From the NCBI RefSeq assembly GCF_040359615.1, contig NZ_CP132942.1, positions 2,666,001-2,730,000 of the forward strand: DNA of 64,000 nt, given 5' to 3'. Numbering within the stretch: position 1 is the first letter of the stretch; each line of letters begins with the position of its first letter. This DNA comes from Tunturibacter psychrotolerans (GTDB taxonomy: Bacteria; Acidobacteriota; Terriglobia; Terriglobales; Acidobacteriaceae). Positions 1-7,626 of this stretch are shown here, one piece after another. The notes beneath the pieces were generated by a model. It was not told the origin of the DNA. It saw only the letters and a list, made by a program, of their open reading frames with translations, and ran no database searches. The translations under genes and the position numbers were made by a program.

Positions 1-22
1 ATAGAGGACAAACGACGGATGC

Positions 23-274
23 CTATCGAACCGTGGATTTAGTGATCTGGTTGTTACCGTTTTTGTGTTGGGTGGGAAGGATCCAGGGATAGAGAACCGC
101 AAGGTTTGGTGGAACGATGGTGAGGAAGAGCAGGAAGACGCCGACCATCTCTGGGATGTGAAACATGTTTCGGCTCTCAAGAAAGAGCGATAGGCCGATC
201 AGCGCAACAATCGTCACGCAGATAACGGTGCGTGCAAGGGTCTTTGCCCAGGGTTTGTCGTCATTGGGAAGCAT
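23..274 (-). CDS. Small hypothetical membrane protein
   Basis: An 83-residue protein with two hydrophobic stretches (about residues 12-32 and 40-60) and polar ends, so probably an inner-membrane protein with two helices. I chose the ATG at 274 because AAAGG lies about 10 bases upstream; the longer in-frame starts at 295 and 355 have no such site, and the one at 355 would overlap larB. It is the last gene of the lar-containing minus-strand run. I do not recognise the family, and its place after larB may be simple read-through rather than shared function. Confidence 0.6.
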   Translation of the reverse strand: MLPNDDKPWAKTLARTVICVTIVALIGLSLFLESRNMFHIPEMVGVFLLFLTIVPPNLAVLYPWILPTQHKNGNNQITKSTVR

Positions 275-332
275 TTTCGAACCGCCTTTCGTCATGCGTC
301 GATAGCGATTTCTGCTAACAATGCCCGTTCTT

Positions 333-1094
333 TCAGCTACGACGGACAGACGCACGAGCGATTAATACGGCAGTGTAGGCCGCTCCGAAGCCGTTGTCTA
401 TATTTACTACGGTAACGTTGGGGGAGCAGGAGTTGAGCATTCCCAAAAGTGCAGCGGCGCCGTCGAAGCTGGCTCCGTAACCGACTGAGGTGGGGACGGC
501 GATGACGGGGACGCCGACCAATCCGCCTACGACCGACGGGAGGGCGCCTTCCATTCCGGCACAGACGATGACGACGTCTGCGTGGACGAGTTGGTCGCGG
601 ACGGAGAGGAGTCGGTGGAGTCCGGCTACGCCTACGTCGTAGAGGCGGGTGACCTTGGCGTTGAAGAGTTCGGCGGTGACGGCAGCCTCTTCGGCGGTCG
701 GCTGGTCGCTGGTTCCGGCGCTGAGGATGGCGATGTGGCCCTTTGGATCTTCGGGAGGAGATTGTTTGAGGGTGATGGCGCGGGCTGAGGGGTGGTGGGC
801 GGCTGCTGGGAAGGATGCGAGGACGAGGGCGGCGGTTTCGGCGTCGGCGCGGGTGGCGAGGACGTCGGTTCCGGCGGCGGCCATGCGGGTGAAGATGTCC
901 GTGGTTTGCTGTGGGGATTTTCCCTGGGCGTAGATGACCTCGGGGAGACCGATGCGGAGGGTGCGGTGGTGGTCGATGCGGGCGTGGCCGATGTCCTCGT
1001 AGGGCATGTCGGCGAGGCGCTGGGTGGCGGCGGTGGGGGTGATGGTTCCGGACTGGACGGCGGCGAGGAGTTCAAGGAGGGAGGCTTTGTTCAT
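333..1094 (-). CDS. larB: LarB, pyridinium-3,5-biscarboxylate mononucleotide synthase
   Basis: LarB carboxylates and hydrolyses nicotinic acid adenine dinucleotide to pyridinium-3,5-biscarboxylic acid mononucleotide, the first step to the nickel-pincer nucleotide cofactor. The 253-residue protein has the PurE-like C-terminal half: an ILSAGTSD segment, then CAGMEGALPSVVGGL and PVIAVPTSVGYG, which form the nucleotide and CO2 pocket in this family. The ATG at 1094 begins MNKASLLELL, a normal LarB N-terminus; an in-frame TTG at 1136 would add 14 residues without homology. It shares a strand with larC and larE, from which it is separated by two oxidoreductase genes. The family call is firm. Confidence 0.92.
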   Translation of the reverse strand: MNKASLLELLAAVQSGTITPTAATQRLADMPYEDIGHARIDHHRTLRIGLPEVIYAQGKSPQQTTDIFTRMAAAGTDVLATRADAETAALVLASFPAAAHHPSARAITLKQSPPEDPKGHIAILSAGTSDQPTAEEAAVTAELFNAKVTRLYDVGVAGLHRLLSVRDQLVHADVVIVCAGMEGALPSVVGGLVGVPVIAVPTSVGYGASFDGAAALLGMLNSCSPNVTVVNIDNGFGAAYTAVLIARASVRRS

Positions 1095-1171
1095 GATTGT
1101 TGCTTGAGACCTTCGTGATGTCGGTTGTGACGGCAATTCGTCATGTTAGTCGTGAGAGGGGCAATCTGACG

Positions 1172-1921
1172 CTACGCTGAAATGCCGCCGTCGGATTTTA
1201 TAAGTTGGCCGTTGATCCATGAGCCTTCAGGTGAGAGTAAGAATGCAATCAGATTCGCGGCGTCTGCAGCGGTCCCTAAACGGCCAGTTGGTTGTCGCTG
1301 CGTCAAGGAGATGCGAGTCTGGTCATCCATCCAACCCGTATCAATTGGTCCTGGGTTCACTGCATTTGACGTGATGTTCAGATGGGCAAGTTCGCGTGCT
1401 GCTGCCAACACGATTCGATCGAGCGCACCTTTGCTCGCGCCGTAGGGCAAGTTGCCGACAGTATCGTCACTCGTCAGAGCCACAATGCGGCCGCCGCTTT
1501 CTGGCGTTTGAACTGCTAGTTGTTGTATCAATTGCCAGCTTGCTCGCACGTTGACGGCGAAGTGTCGTTCGAAACTTTCAAGAGTTGTATCCATGATGCT
1601 CGATCCCACCGATTCGCAATGAGAGAGCACAAGAGCTGAGACAGGTCCTAGTTCGGCCGTGACTTTTCCGAAAAGCCCGGAAGCAGAATGTGATTGCTCC
1701 AAGTCCGAAGCGATGAATACCACGCGGGAACCTGTTGACAGGAGTTCCACCTTCAAGTTCTCCAAGTCCTCGGGATGGGCTCCCCAAGGCATACGCTCGT
1801 CGCAGGGCGCCCAGTAGGTAAGCGCGAGATCCCATCCGCCAGTCGCAAGTTTCCTGGCGACGGCAGCTCCGATACTCGCGGTGCGGCTCACGCCTGAGAT
1901 CAAAGCTACCGGTCTGACCAT
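1172..1921 (-). CDS. SDR family oxidoreductase (FabG-like)
   Basis: A 249-residue classical short-chain dehydrogenase/reductase. The Rossmann start is PVALISGVSRTASIGAAVA (residues 4-22), an extended glycine motif rather than plain TGxxxGxG. The catalytic YxxxK is YGASK near residue 160, preceded by the Ser-containing stretch ALTSDD, and the C-terminus has the usual NPGPIDTGW and SDGGISA segments. It should reduce a carbonyl or oxidise an alcohol with NAD(P)H; the substrate cannot be read. It begins 16 bases after the aldo/keto reductase stop, so the two are co-transcribed. Lying inside a lar operon, it may act on a hydroxy- or keto-acid handled by a nickel-pincer enzyme, but that is inference. 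Confidence 0.85.
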   Translation of the reverse strand: MVRPVALISGVSRTASIGAAVARKLATGGWDLALTYWAPCDERMPWGAHPEDLENLKVELLSTGSRVVFIASDLEQSHSASGLFGKVTAELGPVSALVLSHCESVGSSIMDTTLESFERHFAVNVRASWQLIQQLAVQTPESGGRIVALTSDDTVGNLPYGASKGALDRIVLAAARELAHLNITSNAVNPGPIDTGWMDDQTRISLTQRQPTGRLGTAADAANLIAFLLSPEGSWINGQLIKSDGGISA

Positions 1922-1937
1922 GCCTCTAGTTTATCGG

Positions 1938-2954
1938 TTATCCCAGCCACTTTGGGTTGGCAGCGGTCCCGTCGTAGTGGTTGGTGGTTTTGAAGAGTTC
2001 GAACTTGCCTTCGCTTGCGGCGGTGGCGGTGCGGGCCAGCAGGGAACTGATCTGGGCTTGGTCGAGGGGTTCGAAGGTGCGTGCAGCTTCGAAGGCCTGG
2101 TCGAGAGTCTGGGTGTTGTCGATGCCGGTGATGACGACCGAGACCGGTTGGGTGAGGCCGTAGTGGAGGGCTTCGATGGGTTGGACGGTGTTGCTTTTGA
2201 GAATGTAAGGATCGCCGAAGGTCTTCATGGCGAGGATGCCGATGCCCTGTTTGAGCGCGACGGGCATGACTTCTTTTTCGAAGGAGCGGAAGTGCGCATC
2301 CATGACGTTGATTGGCATCTGGACGGTGTCGAAGTGAAAGTTGTGTTTCTGCGCAGTCTCGAGCATGCGGAGATGGACGACGGGATCTTTGTGTCCGGTA
2401 AAGCCGATGTAGCGGATCTTTCCCGCGCTGCGGGCGGCGACGGCGGCTTCGATGGCTCCGCCGGGTGCGAAGATGCGGTCGGGGTCTTCCATGCGGATGA
2501 TCTCGTGGAACTGAACGAGGTCGATCATGTCGGTCTGGAGACGGCCGAGGGATTGTTCGAGTTGCTTGTTGTATTCGTCGGCGGTGCGGCCATCCATTTT
2601 GGTCATGAGGAAGACCTTTTGGCGGTAACCGTTGCGGAGGGCCTGACCCATGCGGACCTCTGAGATGCCGTCGTTATAGTCCCAGCAGTTGTCGAGGAAG
2701 GTGATGCCGCGGTCGATGCCAGAGTGGAGGAGCTGGATGCTTTCGGCGGAGTCCTTCTGTTTGCCGAGATGGTAGCCGCCCATGCCGATGGCGGAGACGC
2801 GCTCGCCTGTGGTGCCGAGTTCGCGGTAGATCATGTTGGGCGATTCGGGTCTCTTTGTGGGTTGACTGGTGGCCTGAGAGGTCTGCGCGTTGAGCGGGAT
2901 CGCTGCGCTTACGCTGGCGGCGGTTGCGGTCTTGAGGAAGTCTCTACGCTCCAT
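1938..2954 (-). CDS. Tat-exported aldo/keto reductase
   Basis: A 338-residue aldo/keto reductase with a twin-arginine signal (ERRDFLK, then an Ala-rich core ending LNAQ near residue 24), so it is probably folded with NADP(H) in the cytoplasm and exported. The TIM-barrel core starts at MIYRELGTTG (about residue 41). The AKR tetrad is visible as DNCWDYNDG (Asp and Tyr), the Lys of MTKMDGR and the His of VQFHEI. The start is supported by GAGGAG about 7 bases upstream. It lies 65 bases after larC and directly before the SDR gene. Secreted AKRs with Tat signals are frequent in acidobacteria; the substrate is unknown. Confidence 0.88.
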   Translation of the reverse strand: MERRDFLKTATAASVSAAIPLNAQTSQATSQPTKRPESPNMIYRELGTTGERVSAIGMGGYHLGKQKDSAESIQLLHSGIDRGITFLDNCWDYNDGISEVRMGQALRNGYRQKVFLMTKMDGRTADEYNKQLEQSLGRLQTDMIDLVQFHEIIRMEDPDRIFAPGGAIEAAVAARSAGKIRYIGFTGHKDPVVHLRMLETAQKHNFHFDTVQMPINVMDAHFRSFEKEVMPVALKQGIGILAMKTFGDPYILKSNTVQPIEALHYGLTQPVSVVITGIDNTQTLDQAFEAARTFEPLDQAQISSLLARTATAASEGKFELFKTTNHYDGTAANPKWLG

Positions 2955-3019
2955 GATCGATGCTCCTCGGGTTAGAGAGTTGCTCTCCGGTTTGATGCAG
3001 GTTGTGTGTTGCGGGCGAA

Positions 3020-4366
3020 TTACTTGAGGTACGCGGCGAGGGCTGCTTGTTGAACGAGCTTCAAAGGCACGTTGTGTTTTGTGGCGGCGGTGCGGCAGTC
3101 TTCAAACTCTGGGGCTATGTTGCACTCTTGTCCGTTGAGTGTGCCGATCTTTACGCGGATGTCGCCGTAGGGGGTGGTGACGTGGGCGTGGTGGCGGTCG
3201 ACGCAGACGCGGCTGTCCTGATGGATGCGAAGGCCGAGGGTGCTGGTTTCGCGAAGGATTAATTGTTGGAGAGCTTCGCTGTCGGATGGATTGCAGAGGA
3301 CGGTGAGGAGGGTGCCAGGGCGGCCCTTTTTCATGATGACCGGAGTGAGCATGACGTCGAGTGCGCCCTGCGCGAGTGCGGTTTCGGAGACGTAGGCGAG
3401 GATTTGGGGAGAGAGGTCGTCGAGCGCGGTTTCGAGGACTGTGACGGTTTGTGATTCGTGGGCGTCGTGTTTGGAGGGCGCGTGTTTCGGGGATGGAGTG
3501 GGGTGTATGGTGTCGTCGGCTTCACCTATGTTGAGGCGCAGCACGTTTGGGAAGTCTTTGGGGTTGCGGGTTCCGGCGCCGTAGCCGATGCGTTCGACAC
3601 GCATGGCGGGTTGCTGGCCGAAGGTGGGAGCAAGGGCGCGGATGAGGGCGGCGCCGGTGGGGGTGACGAGCTCTTTTTCGATGTGCGCGGAGTAGGTGGG
3701 GAGGCCGCGAAGGAGATCGGCTGTGGCGGGGGCGGGGACGGGGAAGCGGCCGTGGGCGCAGTCGACCATGCCGCCGCCGACGTTGAGGGGGGAGGAGAAC
3801 CACTTGTCGATGGCGAGGGCGTGGATGCCGGCGGAGGAGGCGACGATGTCGACGATGGCGTCGACTGCGCCTACTTCGTGGAAGTGAATTTTCTCGATGG
3901 GGACATTGTGGATCTTTGCTTCGGAGACGCCGAGGAGTTCGAAGGTGTGGATGGCTGTTTGTTTAACGGCGGGAGACAGGGATGCGGCGTTGATCAGGTC
4001 GCGGATGACGGTGAGCGAGCGGCCGTGGGTGTGGTTGTGTTCATGGGTATGGGTGTGGCCGGCTTTGTGTTGGTGCTGAGTTTTGGGGTGGTGTTGGTGC
4101 GTGTGGGAGTGTTGGTGGGTGTCGTCTTCTTCGTGTTCGTGGGTGTGTGTTTGAGTTTGCTCGGCGAGGGTTGAGCCTTCGTAAACGTGGACCTTCGTGG
4201 AGGAGATTCCGCTGCGGTCGACCTTTTCGATTTTGAGGGTTGCGTTGAGATTGAGGGCGGTTACGGCTTCGTGGAGGATGTTTGGGTCGACTCCGGCGTC
4301 GAGGAGGGCTCCGAGAAACATGTCGCCACTGATACCGGCGAAGCAGTCGAGGTAGGCGATGCGCAT
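3020..4366 (-). CDS. larC: LarC, nickel insertion cyclometallase (unsplit form)
   Basis: LarC inserts Ni(II) into the bis-thiocarboxylate nucleotide made by LarB and LarE, using CTP, to complete the nickel-pincer cofactor. The 448-residue protein starts with the family motif YLDCFAGISGDMFLGALLDAG. Residues 74-114 form a histidine-rich stretch with 17 His in 41 positions, a likely nickel store or delivery loop. FHEVGAVDAIVDIV and TPTGAAL follow, and the C-terminal CTP-binding half is in the same frame. In Lactiplantibacillus plantarum the two halves are joined by ribosomal frameshifting; here one frame encodes both. The gene follows larE by 32 bases. Confidence 0.95.
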   Translation of the reverse strand: MRIAYLDCFAGISGDMFLGALLDAGVDPNILHEAVTALNLNATLKIEKVDRSGISSTKVHVYEGSTLAEQTQTHTHEHEEDDTHQHSHTHQHHPKTQHQHKAGHTHTHEHNHTHGRSLTVIRDLINAASLSPAVKQTAIHTFELLGVSEAKIHNVPIEKIHFHEVGAVDAIVDIVASSAGIHALAIDKWFSSPLNVGGGMVDCAHGRFPVPAPATADLLRGLPTYSAHIEKELVTPTGAALIRALAPTFGQQPAMRVERIGYGAGTRNPKDFPNVLRLNIGEADDTIHPTPSPKHAPSKHDAHESQTVTVLETALDDLSPQILAYVSETALAQGALDVMLTPVIMKKGRPGTLLTVLCNPSDSEALQQLILRETSTLGLRIHQDSRVCVDRHHAHVTTPYGDIRVKIGTLNGQECNIAPEFEDCRTAATKHNVPLKLVQQAALAAYLK

Positions 4367-4398
4367 GGAGATTATTGTTTCATGTTCGGAGTGTGGCG

Positions 4399-5232
4399 TT
4401 ATCGAGCGGCCTGGATGGAGGAGGCGGAGAGGAGGGCGTCGTTCATGGAGCCGGAGCGGTAGCCTTCGGTGTCGAGGGTGACGTAGAGGAAGCCGAGGGG
4501 CTTGATGGCGGCGGTGATGGCCTGGAGAGTGAAGAGAGTGAGGGCGCGGGGAAGATCGATGCGGGCGATTTCGATGCGGGCGAGGTCGCCATGGTGACGG
4601 ACGCGGACCTGGGGGAAGCCGAGGGCGTGGAGTGCCGCTTCGGCCTGCTCGACCTGAGAGAGATTTTCGCGGGTGACGGGGCGGCCGTATTCGATGCGTG
4701 AGGAGAGGCAGGCGCTGGCGGGCTTGTCCCAGAGCTTGAGGCCAGCCTTATGGGCGAGGGTGCGGATCTCTTGTTTGGTGAGGCCGGCGGTGACCAGGGG
4801 CGCGACGGCGTGGTGTTGTGCGGCGGCTTGCTGGCCGGGGCGAAATTCGGCGCGGTCGTCGAGGTTCATGCCGTAGGCGATGTGGGTGAAGTTGCGGGTG
4901 GCTCGGGCTTGCTCCATTTGCTGGAAGAGCTCGTCTTTGCAATGGAAGCAGCGCTGGGAGTCGTTGCGCTGGTAGTCGGGGCTTTCGAGCTCGTTGGTGC
5001 GGAGGATTTGGATGGGGATGTTGTGGTCGGCGGCGAAGGCGAGGGCGGCGGCGAGTTCGGCGCGGGGGAGGGAGGGGGAGTCGGCAATGACAGCCTGCAT
5101 GTTTTCGCCGAGGGCCTGGTGGGCGGCGTAGGCGAGGTAGGCGGAATCTGTGCCGCCGGAGTAGGCGACAAGGACGCTCCCGAGTTGCTGCAGGGTCTCG
5201 TGGAGCTTTGCGGATTTGGCGGCGAGATCCAT
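4399..5232 (-). CDS. larE: LarE, sulfur transferase for the nickel-pincer cofactor
   Basis: LarE adenylates the pyridinium biscarboxylate and replaces its carboxylate oxygens with sulfur. The 277-residue protein has the ATP pyrophosphatase P-loop AYSGGTDS (residues 23-30). It keeps three cysteines: C95 and C98 in RCFHCKD and C175 in SACLSSR. C175 corresponds to the sacrificial Cys176 of L. plantarum LarE. The extra CxxC fits the LarE subgroup in which three Cys hold a [4Fe-4S] cluster that carries the sulfur catalytically; that assignment rests on my memory of the family. It is the first gene of the operon and diverges from glgX across 177 bases that should contain both promoters. Confidence 0.93.
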   Translation of the reverse strand: MDLAAKSAKLHETLQQLGSVLVAYSGGTDSAYLAYAAHQALGENMQAVIADSPSLPRAELAAALAFAADHNIPIQILRTNELESPDYQRNDSQRCFHCKDELFQQMEQARATRNFTHIAYGMNLDDRAEFRPGQQAAAQHHAVAPLVTAGLTKQEIRTLAHKAGLKLWDKPASACLSSRIEYGRPVTRENLSQVEQAEAALHALGFPQVRVRHHGDLARIEIARIDLPRALTLFTLQAITAAIKPLGFLYVTLDTEGYRSGSMNDALLSASSIQAAR

Positions 5233-5409
5233 CTGATCTGATTGTAGGCCAGGTCGCGCGGCGTGGGGAGACGGTCGCTTGGAATGAGGGGCTAGCTGTC
5301 GGGGAGATTCTGAATGGCGGCGAATTTTTAGATGGACATGTGTGAGGATGGTTTTTGATACTTCGCGGTAACTGTAGACGGCTCACTGCATCGAAGAGAG
5401 TAAGAGAAT

Positions 5410-7626
5410 ATGAATCGCACACTTTTACCTGGCCGGCCGTATCCTCTCGGCGCGACTGTGACGAGCAAAGGCACGAACTTCGCTATTTTTTCTGAGGGCG
5501 CGACCAGGGTTGAGCTGTGTTTCTTCGACGCGGAAGGCAGGCAGGTTGATTCTGTGTATTTGCGTGAGCGAACTGCCTATGTGTGGCATGGCCTTGTCCG
5601 CAATATCAAAGCGGGGCAGCTCTACGGCTATCGGATCGATGGGCCCTGGGAGCCGGAGAAGGGTCATCGCTTCAATGCACATAAGCTGCTGATCGATCCC
5701 TACGCCAAAGCTTTGTCGGGCGAGGTTGATTGGCAGAAGCCAATCTTCGGGCATGATGTCGCGTCCGGTGACGATCTGAAGATGGATGAGAACGACAGCG
5801 CGGATGGCGTGCCGAAGAGCGTTGTGGTTGACAGCCAGTTTGACTGGGGTGATGACTGTTGCCCTGAGACTCCACTGGCTGATTCTGTGATCTACGAGAT
5901 GCATGTGAAGGGCTTCAGTATCCTGAATCCTGGGGTTCCGGAAGAGCTTCGCGGCACCTATGCGGGTCTCGCATGTGCGACAAGCATCGATTATCTGAAG
6001 AAGCTTGGAGTGACTGCGGTTGAACTTATGCCGATTCATCATTTCATCGATGAACGACGCCTTGTCGGCGATGGCTTGGTGAATTACTGGGGCTACAACA
6101 CGCTGGGGTATTTTGCTCCGATGGCCCGTTACAGCTCCTGCGAAGATATTGGCGGCCAGGTGAATGAGTTCAAGCGAATGGTGAAGGCGCTTCACGCGGC
6201 GGGAATCGAGGTCATACTCGACGTGGTCTACAACCATACGTGCGAAGGCAACGAGCTTGGTCCGACGCTGTGCTGGAGGGGAGTTTGTAACACTACCTAT
6301 TACAGAGTCAAAGAGGACAATCCACGTTATTACATCGACTACACAGGCACGGGCAATACGTTGAACGTGCGGCTTCCGCAGGTTTTGAAGATGCTGATGG
6401 ACTCGCTGCGCTACTGGGTAACCGAAATGCATGTCGATGGCTTTCGTTTCGATCTGGCCGCGACGCTTGCGCGGGAGCTTCATGATGTCAGCCGGTTGTC
6501 GTCGTTCTTCGACACGATTCACCAGGACCCTACGCTTGCGGACGTGAAGCTGATCGCCGAGCCGTGGGATGTTGGTGAAGGGGGATATCAGGTCGGCCAG
6601 TTTCCTGTTCTGTGGGCGGAGTGGAATGGAAAGTATCGCGACACAGTTCGGCGCTTCTGGAAGGGGGACGGGGGACAGTTGTCCGCTCTTGCAAATCGTC
6701 TGACGGGATCGAGCGATCTCTATCAAGATGATGGGCGCAAGCCTTATGCGAGCATCAATTTTGTTACGGCGCATGACGGCTTTACGCTGTGTGACCTGGT
6801 TAGCTACAACCAGAAGCACAATGAGGCCAACGGCGAAGACAACAGAGATGGTTCGGACAGCAATGATTCGTGGAACATGGGAGCGGAGGGTCCGACCGAC
6901 GACGCAAAGATCAACGTCTTGCGAGAGAGGCAGACGCGAAATTTTCTGACGACGCTGATGCTGTCCCAGGGAGTGCCGATGTTGAGTGGCGGCGACGAGA
7001 TAGCGCGGTCACAGCGGGGCAACAATAACTGCTACTGCCAGGATAACGAGCTTACGTGGCACGACTGGAATCTCGATGAACCTCGTAAGCGAGTGCTCGA
7101 TTTTACGAGTCAGTTGATACACTTTCGCCTCGCTCATCCGAATCTGCACCGGCGGAAGTTTTTTCAGGATCGCGAGATTCGCAGGAAGGGCGAGGATATC
7201 GTGATCAAGGATGTTGCCTGGTTTAGTACCGATGGCAAGCAGGTTTCGGACGAAGCCTGGAATACGGAGTGGAACCGCTCCGTGGCTGTTCTACTCAACG
7301 GCCGGACACTGCAGGTGTCCGACGAGGACGGCAGACGTGTCATGGACGACAGCTTTTTTCTGGTTGTGAATGCGGCCGAAGGCGGAGTTGAGTATGTGCT
7401 ACCCGTGTCGCCTTCGGGAAAACCATGGTGTGAGGTGATCGATACCGAAAATATTGACAATCCCTTTGCCTGCACGGAGGTTGACGGGAAGATCATCGTT
7501 GGGGGAAGGGCCCTAAAACTGTTGAGCGATGGGGCAGTTTCATCGATCAACGGGTCGTCGGCGCCGGCTTCTTCGGTTTCTTCGGCGCCGGCTTTGCCTC
7601 CGAAGCAGGGGCCGGCGTTGGTTTAG
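5410..7626 (+). CDS. glgX: Glycogen debranching enzyme GlgX (isoamylase type, GH13)
   Basis: Hydrolyses alpha-1,6 branches of glycogen in the cytoplasm. The 738-residue protein has an N-terminal CBM48-like domain (about 8-110) and a GH13 barrel with all four regions: DVVYNH, GFRFDLAAT, IAEPWDVG and VTAHDGF. It also has the isoamylase segment HNEANGEDNRDG and a GGDE loop. The last 25 residues are a Ser/Ala/Pro tail that looks dispensable, and their DNA also encodes the C-terminus of the opposite gene. The start at 5410 gives MNRTLLPGRPYPLGA, the standard N-terminus, behind a weak AAGAGA site. Together with the adjacent GH13 protein it suggests storage alpha-glucan turnover. Confidence 0.94.
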   Translation: MNRTLLPGRPYPLGATVTSKGTNFAIFSEGATRVELCFFDAEGRQVDSVYLRERTAYVWHGLVRNIKAGQLYGYRIDGPWEPEKGHRFNAHKLLIDPYAKALSGEVDWQKPIFGHDVASGDDLKMDENDSADGVPKSVVVDSQFDWGDDCCPETPLADSVIYEMHVKGFSILNPGVPEELRGTYAGLACATSIDYLKKLGVTAVELMPIHHFIDERRLVGDGLVNYWGYNTLGYFAPMARYSSCEDIGGQVNEFKRMVKALHAAGIEVILDVVYNHTCEGNELGPTLCWRGVCNTTYYRVKEDNPRYYIDYTGTGNTLNVRLPQVLKMLMDSLRYWVTEMHVDGFRFDLAATLARELHDVSRLSSFFDTIHQDPTLADVKLIAEPWDVGEGGYQVGQFPVLWAEWNGKYRDTVRRFWKGDGGQLSALANRLTGSSDLYQDDGRKPYASINFVTAHDGFTLCDLVSYNQKHNEANGEDNRDGSDSNDSWNMGAEGPTDDAKINVLRERQTRNFLTTLMLSQGVPMLSGGDEIARSQRGNNNCYCQDNELTWHDWNLDEPRKRVLDFTSQLIHFRLAHPNLHRRKFFQDREIRRKGEDIVIKDVAWFSTDGKQVSDEAWNTEWNRSVAVLLNGRTLQVSDEDGRRVMDDSFFLVVNAAEGGVEYVLPVSPSGKPWCEVIDTENIDNPFACTEVDGKIIVGGRALKLLSDGAVSSINGSSAPASSVSSAPALPPKQGPALV

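Noticed and set aside
3458..4174. Plus-strand frame of 238 codons opposite larC
   Set aside because: Gly/Val/Glu-rich translation is the complement of the His-rich larC region, not a gene.
5425..6819. A 464-codon open frame opposite glgX
   Set aside because: Antisense shadow of a well-conserved GH13 gene; composition is basic and unlike any protein family.
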